Assembly (NCBI GenBank): GCA_016792845.1
Contig: JAEUKH010000033.1
Coordinates: 1 to 64,000 of the forward strand
Length of the DNA: 64,000 nt
Source of the DNA: Myxococcales bacterium
Lineage (GTDB): Bacteria; Myxococcota_A; Polyangia; Polyangiales; Ga0077539
Reading direction: 5' to 3'
Position 1 is the stretch's first letter; each line of letters opens with the position of its first letter. A program made the translations under genes and the position numbers. Positions 44,055-52,465 of this stretch are shown one piece after another. Under the pieces are notes generated by a model. That model was not told the origin of the DNA. It saw only the letters and a program-made list of their open reading frames with translations, and ran no database searches.

Positions 44055-46631
44055 TCAGAGGCCCGTCGCTGTCTGATTCGAGAAGAGCTCTTCGAGGGCC
44101 CTGATGTCTTCGCGGGCGCGCCGAGACTCGGCCTCGATCGCCGCGAAGCGCTCGGGCCAGATGCGCGCGCACTCGCTCCGCGCCCAACGACGCAGCGACT
44201 GCTCGCCTTCGCGGTCGAGCCACGAGTCGAGCACCGTGCGGACGGCCTCTTCGTGGTACTTCTGAAGCCCCCGCGGGTGCTTCGCGAGCGACTCCAGGAA
44301 GTTGGTGATGCGCTCGACATCGGCGCGCACGCGGCCCAACATGCGCGACCAGTCGCGGTTCGAGCGCTCGACCGGCGCCGTCGGTACGCTCGGCCCCGGC
44401 GTCGGGGCCCCGCCCGCCCCGCGCGTGTCTCGGGTGCGAACGCGGTCGAGGAACTCGCCCACCCGACCCTGCGGCCGCATCTCGGCAGGTTGCGTCGGAA
44501 AGCTCGTCTGCGCCGCCGGAAAGCCCCCGCCGCCGCCGCCGACCGCCGCGCCGCCCGCCCCGGCGCCCGCCCCGGCCGCCGAGGCCATGGGGTCGAGCTG
44601 CCCCGGGCGGTCAGAGATGTCGATGCCGAAGAACTGCTCGAGCCCGCGCATCTCGCGCTCGCGGATCTCGCGATCGGCCGCGTCGGTGGCGTCGAGGATG
44701 TCGATGATCTGCCGCGCAAAATAGCGGCTCAGCACTTCGAACGCGACGTCGGCCTTGGCCAGCTCGCGGCTTTGGTAGCGCACGACGCTCTCGCTGACCT
44801 GGCCCGAGCGCCCGAGGGCGTCGATGCGGTCGAGCAGGCGCTGCCCCGGCGGCAAGAGCACCTCAAGGCGCCCCCCCGCGTATTCGGCGCGCACGAAGAG
44901 CTCGGTGAGCATCTTCTCGATCGACTCGCGGGCGGTGTCGCGGAAGTCTTCGCCGAGCCCCGCGACCCGCGAGGCGCAGCGCTCTTTCATGAGCTTGCGC
45001 ATCTCGATCTCGACGGCGGTCTCGTTCATCAGGCCCGGCGAGGGCATCTGACGGCGCTTGCTCTCGGCCTCTTCGGGGGTGAGCCGCGCGAGGAGGTCGC
45101 TGCGGATCTCGGTGATGCGCCGCTGCGCCCGCGAGGCCCGCGCGGTGCGCTGGTCGTCTGAGACCTCGTGGTCGATGAAGCGCGAGAGGTTGGCCCTGAT
45201 CGCGGGCAGGAGCCCCACCGCGTCTTCGCCGGCGATGATGTGCTCCCAATGTTCGTCGAAGAGCTGCTCGCGGCGGCGCTCGAATTCGCGCTCATTGAGC
45301 TTCTCTTTGACCGCCACGAGGATGCCTCGGAGCTGCGTCTCGAGCTCGCCGAACTCGGCCGTGATGGTCTTCACCGAGGCGAGGTCGAGCTTCTCGATCT
45401 CGTCGCTGAGGTAGCGCGAGATCGCGGCCTGCACCATCTCAAGGCCCGACACGGGCTCGGTCTGGTTGTAGTGATCTTGCACCTGCCGCGCGACCGGGTG
45501 GCGAACATCGACCCCCGCGTGGGCCCACACCTTCGAGTACGGGAAGACCCGGTCGATCGCGTGGTCTTTGAAGTTGCGCACCGCGAGCTGCCAGTGCCAG
45601 TTGCCGTTCTCGTCGGGGCGGTCGAAGAGGTCGACCTTGGTGAGCACCACGAAGAGGCGGTCTTGCAGCGAGATCGAGCGGTCGGCGCGCTGCATCGTGC
45701 GCAAGAGCTCGAGCTCTTGTTGCACCAGCGAGGGGCGGGTGACGTCTTTCACGAACAGCGTGACGTCGACCTCGTTGGCGAGGGCCTCTTCGGTGTCGCG
45801 CCGGGCCTTGTCGCTCGGGGCGTCGATGCCCGGGAGATCCATCAGCTCGACCCCGGGCACGGCCCCGCGCACGGGGATGATCACCGTGACGAGCCGCACC
45901 GCGCGCACCCCCGCGAAGGGGCGGTTGCCCGAGCGGGTGTCTTTGAGCGCGATGAAGGGCCTGATCTGCTCGGCCAGGTCGTCGAGGGAGGCGGCCTTGA
46001 GCGGCTGTTGGGGCTGGTCGAGGCGCCGCTGGATCTCGGGCAGCGTGAGCGCGATGTCGCGCAGCTCGTGCCACGCCGCGGTGTCGCGCCGCGAGGCCCT
46101 GTCGACGTCGTCGACCTCGTAGCCCATGCGTGCGCGGTAGCTGGCCTTGAGGCGCTGGAGCTCGCGCTCGTCGAGGCCCTGCCAGCGCGCCGACGAGCCG
46201 GGCTCAAGGGCGTCGAAATAGCTCGCCACGCGCTGCTGAAAATCGGCCCGAGAGTACCAGCTGACCACGGCCTCGAAGCGGCCCTCGGGGCCGGGCTCGA
46301 CCACCGTGGTGCTCCACGTGCAGCGCTCGGCTTCGCTCGGCAAGAGCCGCTCGCACGCGAGCCAGGCCGAGAGGAAGGCGCTCTTGCCCTGCTTCTCTAG
46401 GCCCACCACGCCGATCTTCACCACCCCCTTGGCGAGGCGGCGCTGGCGCTGGTTGGCGCGCTCGCCGAGGTCTTCGAGGCGATGGCGCACCTCGGCGAGG
46501 CCGCGGGCGCTGTCTGACTCGGGCTTGAAATAGCCCCCGAAGCGATCGGCCAGCTGGCGGTATCGGGTCACGCGATCGACCAGCGAACGAAGCTCGATCG
46601 AACGCTGCTTACGGGTCTCAGGGCTCCACAT
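44055..46631 (-). CDS. dynamin-like GTPase
   Basis: The ATG at 46631 is used (858 residues); AGGAG lies 13 bases before it, overlapping an earlier GTG. The G domain has the P-loop GLEKQGKS (77-84), switch Thr in CTWSTTVVEP (104-113), DLPGID (265-270) and TKVD (331-334), in the dynamin order with an insertion of about 130 residues between G2 and G3. A long helical region (about 410-650) includes ESIEKMLTELFVRAEYAGG, then a Gly/Pro-rich linker near 655-720 and a helical tail. Dynamin-like proteins remodel or fuse membranes; the nearest named relatives may be SrfC-type virulence proteins, which I offer as memory, not a search. It follows the GrpE-like gene. Confidence 0.85.
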   Translation of the reverse strand: MWSPETRKQRSIELRSLVDRVTRYRQLADRFGGYFKPESDSARGLAEVRHRLEDLGERANQRQRRLAKGVVKIGVVGLEKQGKSAFLSAWLACERLLPSEAERCTWSTTVVEPGPEGRFEAVVSWYSRADFQQRVASYFDALEPGSSARWQGLDERELQRLKASYRARMGYEVDDVDRASRRDTAAWHELRDIALTLPEIQRRLDQPQQPLKAASLDDLAEQIRPFIALKDTRSGNRPFAGVRAVRLVTVIIPVRGAVPGVELMDLPGIDAPSDKARRDTEEALANEVDVTLFVKDVTRPSLVQQELELLRTMQRADRSISLQDRLFVVLTKVDLFDRPDENGNWHWQLAVRNFKDHAIDRVFPYSKVWAHAGVDVRHPVARQVQDHYNQTEPVSGLEMVQAAISRYLSDEIEKLDLASVKTITAEFGELETQLRGILVAVKEKLNEREFERRREQLFDEHWEHIIAGEDAVGLLPAIRANLSRFIDHEVSDDQRTARASRAQRRITEIRSDLLARLTPEEAESKRRQMPSPGLMNETAVEIEMRKLMKERCASRVAGLGEDFRDTARESIEKMLTELFVRAEYAGGRLEVLLPPGQRLLDRIDALGRSGQVSESVVRYQSRELAKADVAFEVLSRYFARQIIDILDATDAADREIREREMRGLEQFFGIDISDRPGQLDPMASAAGAGAGAGGAAVGGGGGGFPAAQTSFPTQPAEMRPQGRVGEFLDRVRTRDTRGAGGAPTPGPSVPTAPVERSNRDWSRMLGRVRADVERITNFLESLAKHPRGLQKYHEEAVRTVLDSWLDREGEQSLRRWARSECARIWPERFAAIEAESRRAREDIRALEELFSNQTATGL

Positions 46632-46679
46632 GACGGTCGGCTGACTCCTCACTCGTACGCGACACCAACGTTGCGGGCA

Positions 46680-47546
46680 CTAGGCTGTGGCCACGATCAC
46701 CCGGGGATGCAAGAGGCTCCCGGCGCTTCCGCCGAGGCGCAGGCCGGGCATGAGGCAGCCGAGCACGAGGCCCTCGAACGCCGGGTCGCTTCGTGTCGCG
46801 ACCTTCTCCATCGCGAGGGCGCTGAACCGCGTGCCCTCGCTCGGCTCGATGAGCTCACAGCCCGCGGCCGCGGCGAGGGCCCCGAGGGCGCCGCGCTCGG
46901 CGACGCTCAGCGCAGACTTCATGCTCCCGCGGAGCCTCAGCGCCTGCGTGAGCACCCCCTCGGCGCGCCGCGTCTTGAGCGCGCTCAGCACCGCGGGGGT
47001 GGGCTCCAGGGCGGCCCCGAAGCTCTGCGTGAGCGCTTCGAACAACTCGGTATTTTTCGCCGCGAGGGCGGCCTCGACGAAGTCTCTCTCGGCTGAGAAT
47101 TGCTCGTCGAGCACCTCGGCCCGCTCGCTGAGCGCGCCCACTCTCGCCAAGAGCGACGCGCGCTCTTCGGCGGCCTCGCGGCCGAGGGCTTCGAGCCGCG
47201 CGGTGAGCACCGAGTGCTCGCTCTCGGCCCGCGCGACCCTGGCGGCGTCTTCCTCGTGGCGTCGCTGCGACGCGGCCACGAGCGCCTCAAGGCGCGCGAC
47301 TTCGGCTTCGAGACTCCGCTGGGCGTCGAGGCTCCGGTCTCGGGCCTCCTGGGCCGTCTGGAGGGCGCGTTGGGCCTCGTCGAGGCTGGCCTGTAGCGCC
47401 GCTTCGCGCTGCGACTGGAGCTGCGCGGCGCCCGCGATCTGCGCGGCGACCTGCGCCTCGGCGCCCACGATCAGGGCGTCGAGCTGCGCCCGCAGGGCGT
47501 GAACCCAAAGCGGGTGCACCGGGTGAGCGTGTCGATCATTCGCCAT
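46680..47546 (-). CDS. coiled-coil protein with GrpE-like C-terminal domain
   Basis: 288 residues. Positions 20-170 form a coiled coil (LDEAQRALQTAQEARDRSL, EVARLEALVAASQRRHEED). The last 65 residues pattern-match the GrpE beta head: GCELIEPSEGTRFSALAMEKV, then SDPAFEGLVLGCLMPGLRLG and LLHPRVIVATA, recalling GrpE's DPxGxxFDPNxHEA, GTVxxVxxxGYxL and LRPAxVxV. GrpE releases ADP from Hsp70 proteins, and the gene lies 16 bp after an Hsp70-like gene, so it is a candidate dedicated exchange factor. Canonical GrpE His is not obvious, and the match is by eye, so this remains an inference. Confidence 0.6.
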   Translation of the reverse strand: MANDRHAHPVHPLWVHALRAQLDALIVGAEAQVAAQIAGAAQLQSQREAALQASLDEAQRALQTAQEARDRSLDAQRSLEAEVARLEALVAASQRRHEEDAARVARAESEHSVLTARLEALGREAAEERASLLARVGALSERAEVLDEQFSAERDFVEAALAAKNTELFEALTQSFGAALEPTPAVLSALKTRRAEGVLTQALRLRGSMKSALSVAERGALGALAAAAGCELIEPSEGTRFSALAMEKVATRSDPAFEGLVLGCLMPGLRLGGSAGSLLHPRVIVATA

Positions 47547-47562
47547 GGCGTCGGGGCCCCTC

Positions 47563-50358
47563 TCAGTTGAAGTACGGCGTCAAGACGAGGGTGCCTCGGT
47601 GCACGGTGCCGTCGTCGTGGGTGAAGCGCCACCCGATGGTGCTCGGGGTCGCGGCGCAGACGACGAGCCGGCCGCGGGCGTCGTGCGGGAGGTCGAGCCG
47701 GATCGACACGAGCCGCGGGTCGGTGGCGCCCATCTTCTGGGCCTCGAACTCGCGCGAGACGCGGAGGGGCTTTTGACCGTTCCACGCGCCGAAGTCGATG
47801 TAGTGGGGGCCCTCTGCGGCGGGGTCTGCGGGGGGCGTGCCCAAGGGCAAGAGGGCCGCGAAGCTCGGCGGAAAGCCCTTCAAATCACCGACAAAATAGC
47901 TAAACCCTTGCGCCGCGCGCACGAGATGCACGTCGCGGTTCGCGATGCGCAGCGCGCCGAGGGCCACCGCCGTCTTCGGCGTCACCCCGAGGATCTCGGC
48001 CCCCTTCTCGACCCGCGGGGCGGTCTCGAAGCGCACGACCCCGGCCGGGGCGGCGGTGTCTTGCGGCGTCCACACCTTGAGGTCGGGCACGTTGAGGGCC
48101 GTGGCGAGGGCGCGCTCGACGTACTCGCTCCGGGCGCTGTTGCCTGCGAGCAGAATGACCACGCCGCGCTCGCGCCACGAGGCCCCGGCGGGGGTCGCAC
48201 CGGGCGCCTCCCACGGCGTCGACGCGATCATGTTCGCGAGCAAGCGCGCCCCGTCGGCGATGCGCTCTTCGAGGTGACGGGCGAGCTTTGACTGCACCCC
48301 GGCGACGTCGCCCGCGAGCGACTGCAAGGTCACAGGCTGGTTGGCCACATCGGTCGCGCCGAGGTTCTCGACCCGCGCGAGCTCGTGGCGCGGGCCAAAC
48401 TTCACCTGTTCGAGCTTGAGGGCCCGCTCGAACGCGACCTTGTTCTGCCGCGCCGCGACCGAGCGCCGATAGAGCTGCGGGGCCCGCGCGAGCTTGTTCT
48501 CGGGGATGGTGACCGGCCGCTGCATGGGCACCTCTTTGGCCTCCATCTCGGGCAGGTGACGGTCGTGCTGATGGGTGAGCCACACGAGCTCGTGGGTGAG
48601 GTAATCACCGCCGAGGTGGTCGTCGCCCGCGACCTGGAGCGTCTCGATCACCGTCGAGCACCCCGAGGCGCTCTCTTCGGCCGGGGTGGCGGGGCGGTAG
48701 CGGCCGCACGCGATGTCGAGGGTGCCGCCGCCGAAATCGAAGACCGCGAAGCGCAGCTCGCCGTAGCGCTCGAGCAGCGGCGCGAAGGCCGGGTGCGCCG
48801 CGAGCTCGGGGCACACCTCGGCCGCGTACGCCTCGGGCTCGGTGGCCTGCATCTGGACGTGCACCTCGTCGGCCGAGATGCCTTCGGGGATCGAGAGCAA
48901 AATGCCCGCGCGGAGCTCTTCGACCAGCAGCGCCCGCGCGTGCTCATCGAACTGGGCCGGGTAGGTGAGCCAGTAGCGAAGAAAGACCTCTTGCCCGGGG
49001 CGGTTGATGGCGCGACCCAAGAGGTACGCGTAGGTGCGAACGAGGCCCCGAACGCGCGGCTCGTCGAGCACAAAATTGGCCCGCTTCTCGCGGTCTCGGA
49101 GCAACGGCGACTGGTCGAGCACGACCACCCGCTCGGGCAGCGATTTGATCTCCGTCACCACCGCGTCGGGGTGCTCGCGGAGCTGCTCGGAGGCCGCGTG
49201 GCTCCCCAAGACGACACGCAGGAGCGACGGAAACCGCCGCCCCTCGACGGCGTTGGCGAGCTCGCTCCAGAGGCGCTCGTGGTCTTCGATGAGGAGCACC
49301 GTGGGGTTCTCAGCGCCGTTCTGCGTCGGGTCGGGCGGTGACCCGAGGCGCATCAGGGTGCGGTACCCGCGGTGCGCGTAGGCCGCGACGGTGGCGGTGG
49401 TGCCGAAATCGATGCCCACCCCCGAGAGGCGGCGAAACACCGCGAGCGAGGGCCGCGGGTCGCGCAGCCGCAACGTGAACCGGCGGCGCCAGCGGAGCAA
49501 AAAGCTCGGAGCCTCGCCCGCCCGACCGAGCTGCGACGCGACCTCGAGCGAGACCCGGAGGTCGCTCCCCTCGGGCGGCACCCCCGCCGCGAGGGCGGGG
49601 TGCGAGGTGTCGAGGTAGAACTCGGTGTAGCTCCGCCGCGGGCCAGAGCGCCGCGCGCTGTCTTCGACGAGCAGCCCCTCGGCCTCGGGGCGATCGTGCG
49701 AGAGGGTCAGCGCCACGGGCCGCGCGTCGAGCGCGAAGGGGGTCGGGCCGTCGCTCTCGAGGCGGCTCCAATCGACCATGAGCCGAAGGCGCCAACGCCC
49801 AGTGCCGACCCAGAAGCCCTCTTCAGGATTTTGCAGGTCGAAGAGCTTTCGCTCGGGCGCGTGCACGAGCACCGAGTCAGTGGCCTCGCGGAGCTCGAAG
49901 CGCTCGACCTCAGGCCCGCGCCCCGCGGCGGCGAGTCGAAGCTTGTGGAGCAAGAGCACCCGGCCTTGGGGCCCGAGGTGCAGGGTGACCTCGCGCGCGT
50001 CGAGGCCCTCGCGGTAGAGCGCGTCGAGGGGAGCGGTGAGCGTGACTTGCCAGTGCCCGTCGGGGTCGGGCGCGATCGAGACCGACGCAGACGCGGGCAC
50101 GCTGTCGAAGCCGAGCGCGACGTCGAAGGCCTCGCTCGCGACACCCTCGAGCGCGAGCTCGAAGCGGCCGTGCGCCGCCCAGCGCTCGTACATCGGGAGC
50201 TGCGGCACCGCGCGCGCATCGAGGGGATGCAGCGGGGTGAGCACGAAGCCCTCAATTTCGGCCCCTTCAGCGGGCGGCACGACGACCTGAAACGCAAAGC
50301 GGTCAACGCGGACGAGCGGCCCCACCGACCCCCGCGACGCTTCATCGCTCTCTCTCAT
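47563..50358 (-). CDS. Hsp70-like (actin/HSP70 ATPase) protein with large N-terminal domain
   Basis: 931 residues. The first 300 are a beta-rich domain not present in DnaK. The ATPase follows: phosphate 1 motif GVGIDFGTTATVAAY near residue 313, ENPTVLLIEDHERLW, phosphate 2 FAVFDFGGGTLDIACG near 538, DHLGGDYLTHEL, and adenosine motif GVVILLAGNSARSEYVERAL near 733. A C-terminal beta domain ends LVLTPYFN; no classical DnaK substrate lid is seen. The arrangement resembles SrfB-type virulence-associated Hsp70 proteins; that link is from memory. It is the first gene of the operon with the GrpE-like, dynamin-like and coiled-coil genes. Confidence 0.85.
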   Translation of the reverse strand: MRESDEASRGSVGPLVRVDRFAFQVVVPPAEGAEIEGFVLTPLHPLDARAVPQLPMYERWAAHGRFELALEGVASEAFDVALGFDSVPASASVSIAPDPDGHWQVTLTAPLDALYREGLDAREVTLHLGPQGRVLLLHKLRLAAAGRGPEVERFELREATDSVLVHAPERKLFDLQNPEEGFWVGTGRWRLRLMVDWSRLESDGPTPFALDARPVALTLSHDRPEAEGLLVEDSARRSGPRRSYTEFYLDTSHPALAAGVPPEGSDLRVSLEVASQLGRAGEAPSFLLRWRRRFTLRLRDPRPSLAVFRRLSGVGIDFGTTATVAAYAHRGYRTLMRLGSPPDPTQNGAENPTVLLIEDHERLWSELANAVEGRRFPSLLRVVLGSHAASEQLREHPDAVVTEIKSLPERVVVLDQSPLLRDREKRANFVLDEPRVRGLVRTYAYLLGRAINRPGQEVFLRYWLTYPAQFDEHARALLVEELRAGILLSIPEGISADEVHVQMQATEPEAYAAEVCPELAAHPAFAPLLERYGELRFAVFDFGGGTLDIACGRYRPATPAEESASGCSTVIETLQVAGDDHLGGDYLTHELVWLTHQHDRHLPEMEAKEVPMQRPVTIPENKLARAPQLYRRSVAARQNKVAFERALKLEQVKFGPRHELARVENLGATDVANQPVTLQSLAGDVAGVQSKLARHLEERIADGARLLANMIASTPWEAPGATPAGASWRERGVVILLAGNSARSEYVERALATALNVPDLKVWTPQDTAAPAGVVRFETAPRVEKGAEILGVTPKTAVALGALRIANRDVHLVRAAQGFSYFVGDLKGFPPSFAALLPLGTPPADPAAEGPHYIDFGAWNGQKPLRVSREFEAQKMGATDPRLVSIRLDLPHDARGRLVVCAATPSTIGWRFTHDDGTVHRGTLVLTPYFN

Positions 50359-50515
50359 GGGCCGCGGGTTCTACCACACACGCCCCAACTCTGTCGGGGC
50401 GCTTCTTGACCCGAGGCCGTGCGAGGTTAGTCTCCGCGCGAAAACTGTCGCCCTGCCCGTCGGCCGTGTCACCCTTGGGGCGGCTGCCTCGGGCCTGTCA
50501 TAGGAGCTTCATACC

Positions 50516-51610
50516 GTGCAAAAGCGTTATTTCATTCTTGGTCTTGGGGTCTGGTTGGGGGTTGTCGGCTGCGGCGCACGCGGCGGGTCGGGCGGCGGCG
50601 GCGGCGGCGGCGGCTCTGACAGCGGCGTGACGCCCACCGACACGGGCAACGTGACGCCCACCGACACGGGCAACGTGACACCCACCGACACGGGCAACGT
50701 GACACCCACCGACACGGGCATGACGGGCCCGAACTGCCCCGCCCCGAGCTCGGCCTGCGGCGACTCGTGCGTCAACCTCACGGTCTCGTCGGCGCACTGC
50801 GGCCGCTGTGACAACCGCTGCGCCGCGGGCCAGTCGTGCGTGGGCGGCACCTGCCAGGCCACCACGAGCTGTTCGAGCCCGCGCACCATGTGCGGCGACA
50901 TCTGCGTCGACTCGCGGAGCGACACCGCCAACTGCGGTCGCTGCGGCAACGCCTGCGCGAACGGGCAGTTTTGCAACAACGGCACCTGCACCACCCCGAA
51001 CACCTGCCAGGCGCCGCGCACGATGTGCGGCGCGAGCTGCGTCGACCTCGTCACCGACCCGAACAACTGCGGCGCGTGCAACAACGGCTGCGGCGCGGGC
51101 CGCGCGTGCGTCAACAGCGTCTGCACGGCGATCTCGACCTGCAACGCGCCGCGCTTGCAGTGCGGCGCCGAGTGCGTCGACCCGGCCAGCAACGCCAGCA
51201 ACTGCGGCAGCTGCGGCAACCGTTGCACCAACGGCCAGACCTGCAACGCGGGCCGCTGCACGGGCGGCTTCTCGGCTGGCTCGGCCTGCGCGAGCGGCGC
51301 GATGTGCCCGTCGAACTTTCAGTGTCTCACCACGGCCCCGTGGCCCGGCGGATATTGCAGCCGCGCGTGCACCCAGACGGCCGACTGCGGCGGCAACGCG
51401 ACCTGCGTGAACATCGGCGACGAGACCCAACCGAACCTGCTCTGCTTCGGCAACTGCACGCCGGGCGGGCTCCAGGGCTCGTGCCGCGCGGGGTACGCGT
51501 GCATCCCGTTGAACGACGGCAACAGCGTGTGCTTCCCCTCGTGCGTGGGCAACCCCGCGGTGTGCGTCCAGGGCGCGACCTGCAACCAGTCGACGGGTCT
51601 TTGCGAGTGA
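50516..51610 (+). CDS. cysteine-rich repeat lipoprotein
   Basis: The GTG at 50516 has AGGAG 9 bases upstream. The 364-residue protein has a lipobox (LGVVGC), a poly-Gly run and four VTPTDTGN repeats. Then come four or five modules of about 38 residues, each with six or so Cys in the pattern CGxxCVNLTxxxxHCGRCxNxC, then AxGxxCxxGxC. Similar modules are annotated loosely in myxobacterial databases as tryptophan-synthase-alpha-like repeats, a misnomer. The last 110 residues have other Cys spacings (CSRACTQTADCGGNATC). Likely an extracellular, disulfide-stabilised surface protein. Function unknown. Confidence 0.8.
   Translation: MQKRYFILGLGVWLGVVGCGARGGSGGGGGGGGSDSGVTPTDTGNVTPTDTGNVTPTDTGNVTPTDTGMTGPNCPAPSSACGDSCVNLTVSSAHCGRCDNRCAAGQSCVGGTCQATTSCSSPRTMCGDICVDSRSDTANCGRCGNACANGQFCNNGTCTTPNTCQAPRTMCGASCVDLVTDPNNCGACNNGCGAGRACVNSVCTAISTCNAPRLQCGAECVDPASNASNCGSCGNRCTNGQTCNAGRCTGGFSAGSACASGAMCPSNFQCLTTAPWPGGYCSRACTQTADCGGNATCVNIGDETQPNLLCFGNCTPGGLQGSCRAGYACIPLNDGNSVCFPSCVGNPAVCVQGATCNQSTGLCE
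50627..50722 (+). repeat. four 24-bp tandem repeats within a lipoprotein gene
   Basis: Four in-frame units of 24 bp starting at 50627, 50651, 50675 and 50699 encode VTPTDTGN (last unit VTPTDTGM). Copies 1-2 and 3-4 differ from each other by one base (GACGCC versus GACACC). Whole-codon units allow copy number to vary without frameshift. Confidence 0.9.
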
Positions 51611-51678
51611 GCTGAAGACCGCGCCGCGTGCCTGAGCTCACCGAGCGGCTCAAGCATGCGGCGCGCTTCATTTGGGCC

Positions 51679-52317
51679 CTAGCGACGGCGGTCGATGCGG
51701 TCTTTGAAGCGGTTGTACGCGCTGTCGCCGTGGTACCGGCGCACGTAGCGATCCATCAAGCTGTAGGCGTCGCGGCGCAAGAGGCGCTTCGCTTCGTCGT
51801 TCGGGCACGAGTACATCGCCTCGGCGAGGGCCGCGTGGTCGGGGCGCGCGGTCGCCGTCGGGATGAGCGCCCTCAGACACTCAGCGAGGGCCGCCGCGTC
51901 GGTGGTGTGGGTGGTGTTGCAGGCCGTGATCTGGTCGGGCACCGAGCCGCCCGCAGGGGCCGCCGTGGGGGGCGGGGCGGGGGGCACCGCGGGCGCCGCA
52001 GCGTCGACGTCGGCGGGGGGCACCGCAGGCACCTCAGGCATCGCAGGGACGGCCACATCGGGCACCGCCACCGCCGCATCACCTGACGGGATCTCAGTCG
52101 GGTTCGGCGCCACCGTCGGGTTCGGGAGCGGGATCGCCGCAGCGTTGCCCGCGTCGTTCAAGATCGGCGCCGCGGGCGCGTTGACGGTCACCGTGGTCGA
52201 CGTGCCCGCATCGTCGCCGCCGCCGCCTCGGTTTCTGATCTTCTCGATGATCTTGCAGCCCGAGAGGGCCACCAGGAGGCTCAGCAAGGCGAGCCGTTGC
52301 GCAGACGATGTTCCCAT
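51679..52317 (-). CDS. lipoprotein with Pro/Ala/Val-rich linker and small C-terminal domain
   Basis: The ATG at 52317 gives 212 residues with lipobox LLVALSGCK. A stretch of about 110 residues is low-complexity Pro/Ala/Val/Asp. The C-terminal 70 residues are a helical domain with two cysteines (ITACNTTHTTDAAALAEC and YSCPNDEAKRLLRRDAY), ending RFKDRIDRRR. The linker and anchored head suggest a periplasmic or surface-tethered protein. Family unknown. It is convergent with the cysteine-rich repeat lipoprotein. Confidence 0.7.
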   Translation of the reverse strand: MGTSSAQRLALLSLLVALSGCKIIEKIRNRGGGGDDAGTSTTVTVNAPAAPILNDAGNAAAIPLPNPTVAPNPTEIPSGDAAVAVPDVAVPAMPEVPAVPPADVDAAAPAVPPAPPPTAAPAGGSVPDQITACNTTHTTDAAALAECLRALIPTATARPDHAALAEAMYSCPNDEAKRLLRRDAYSLMDRYVRRYHGDSAYNRFKDRIDRRR

Positions 52318-52465
52318 GGCGCGCACGGTATCAGCGGCGATTGACCGCCCGCAAGCACCGTCGGGAGGCCCGCTCGGCCCCCGCGTCATCGTCGTTCGGG
52401 AGCCTTCGAGGCGACGCCCGCGACCGCCTGTGCCTTCGCACGCAGCGGCCGCGGAGGCCATCGGG

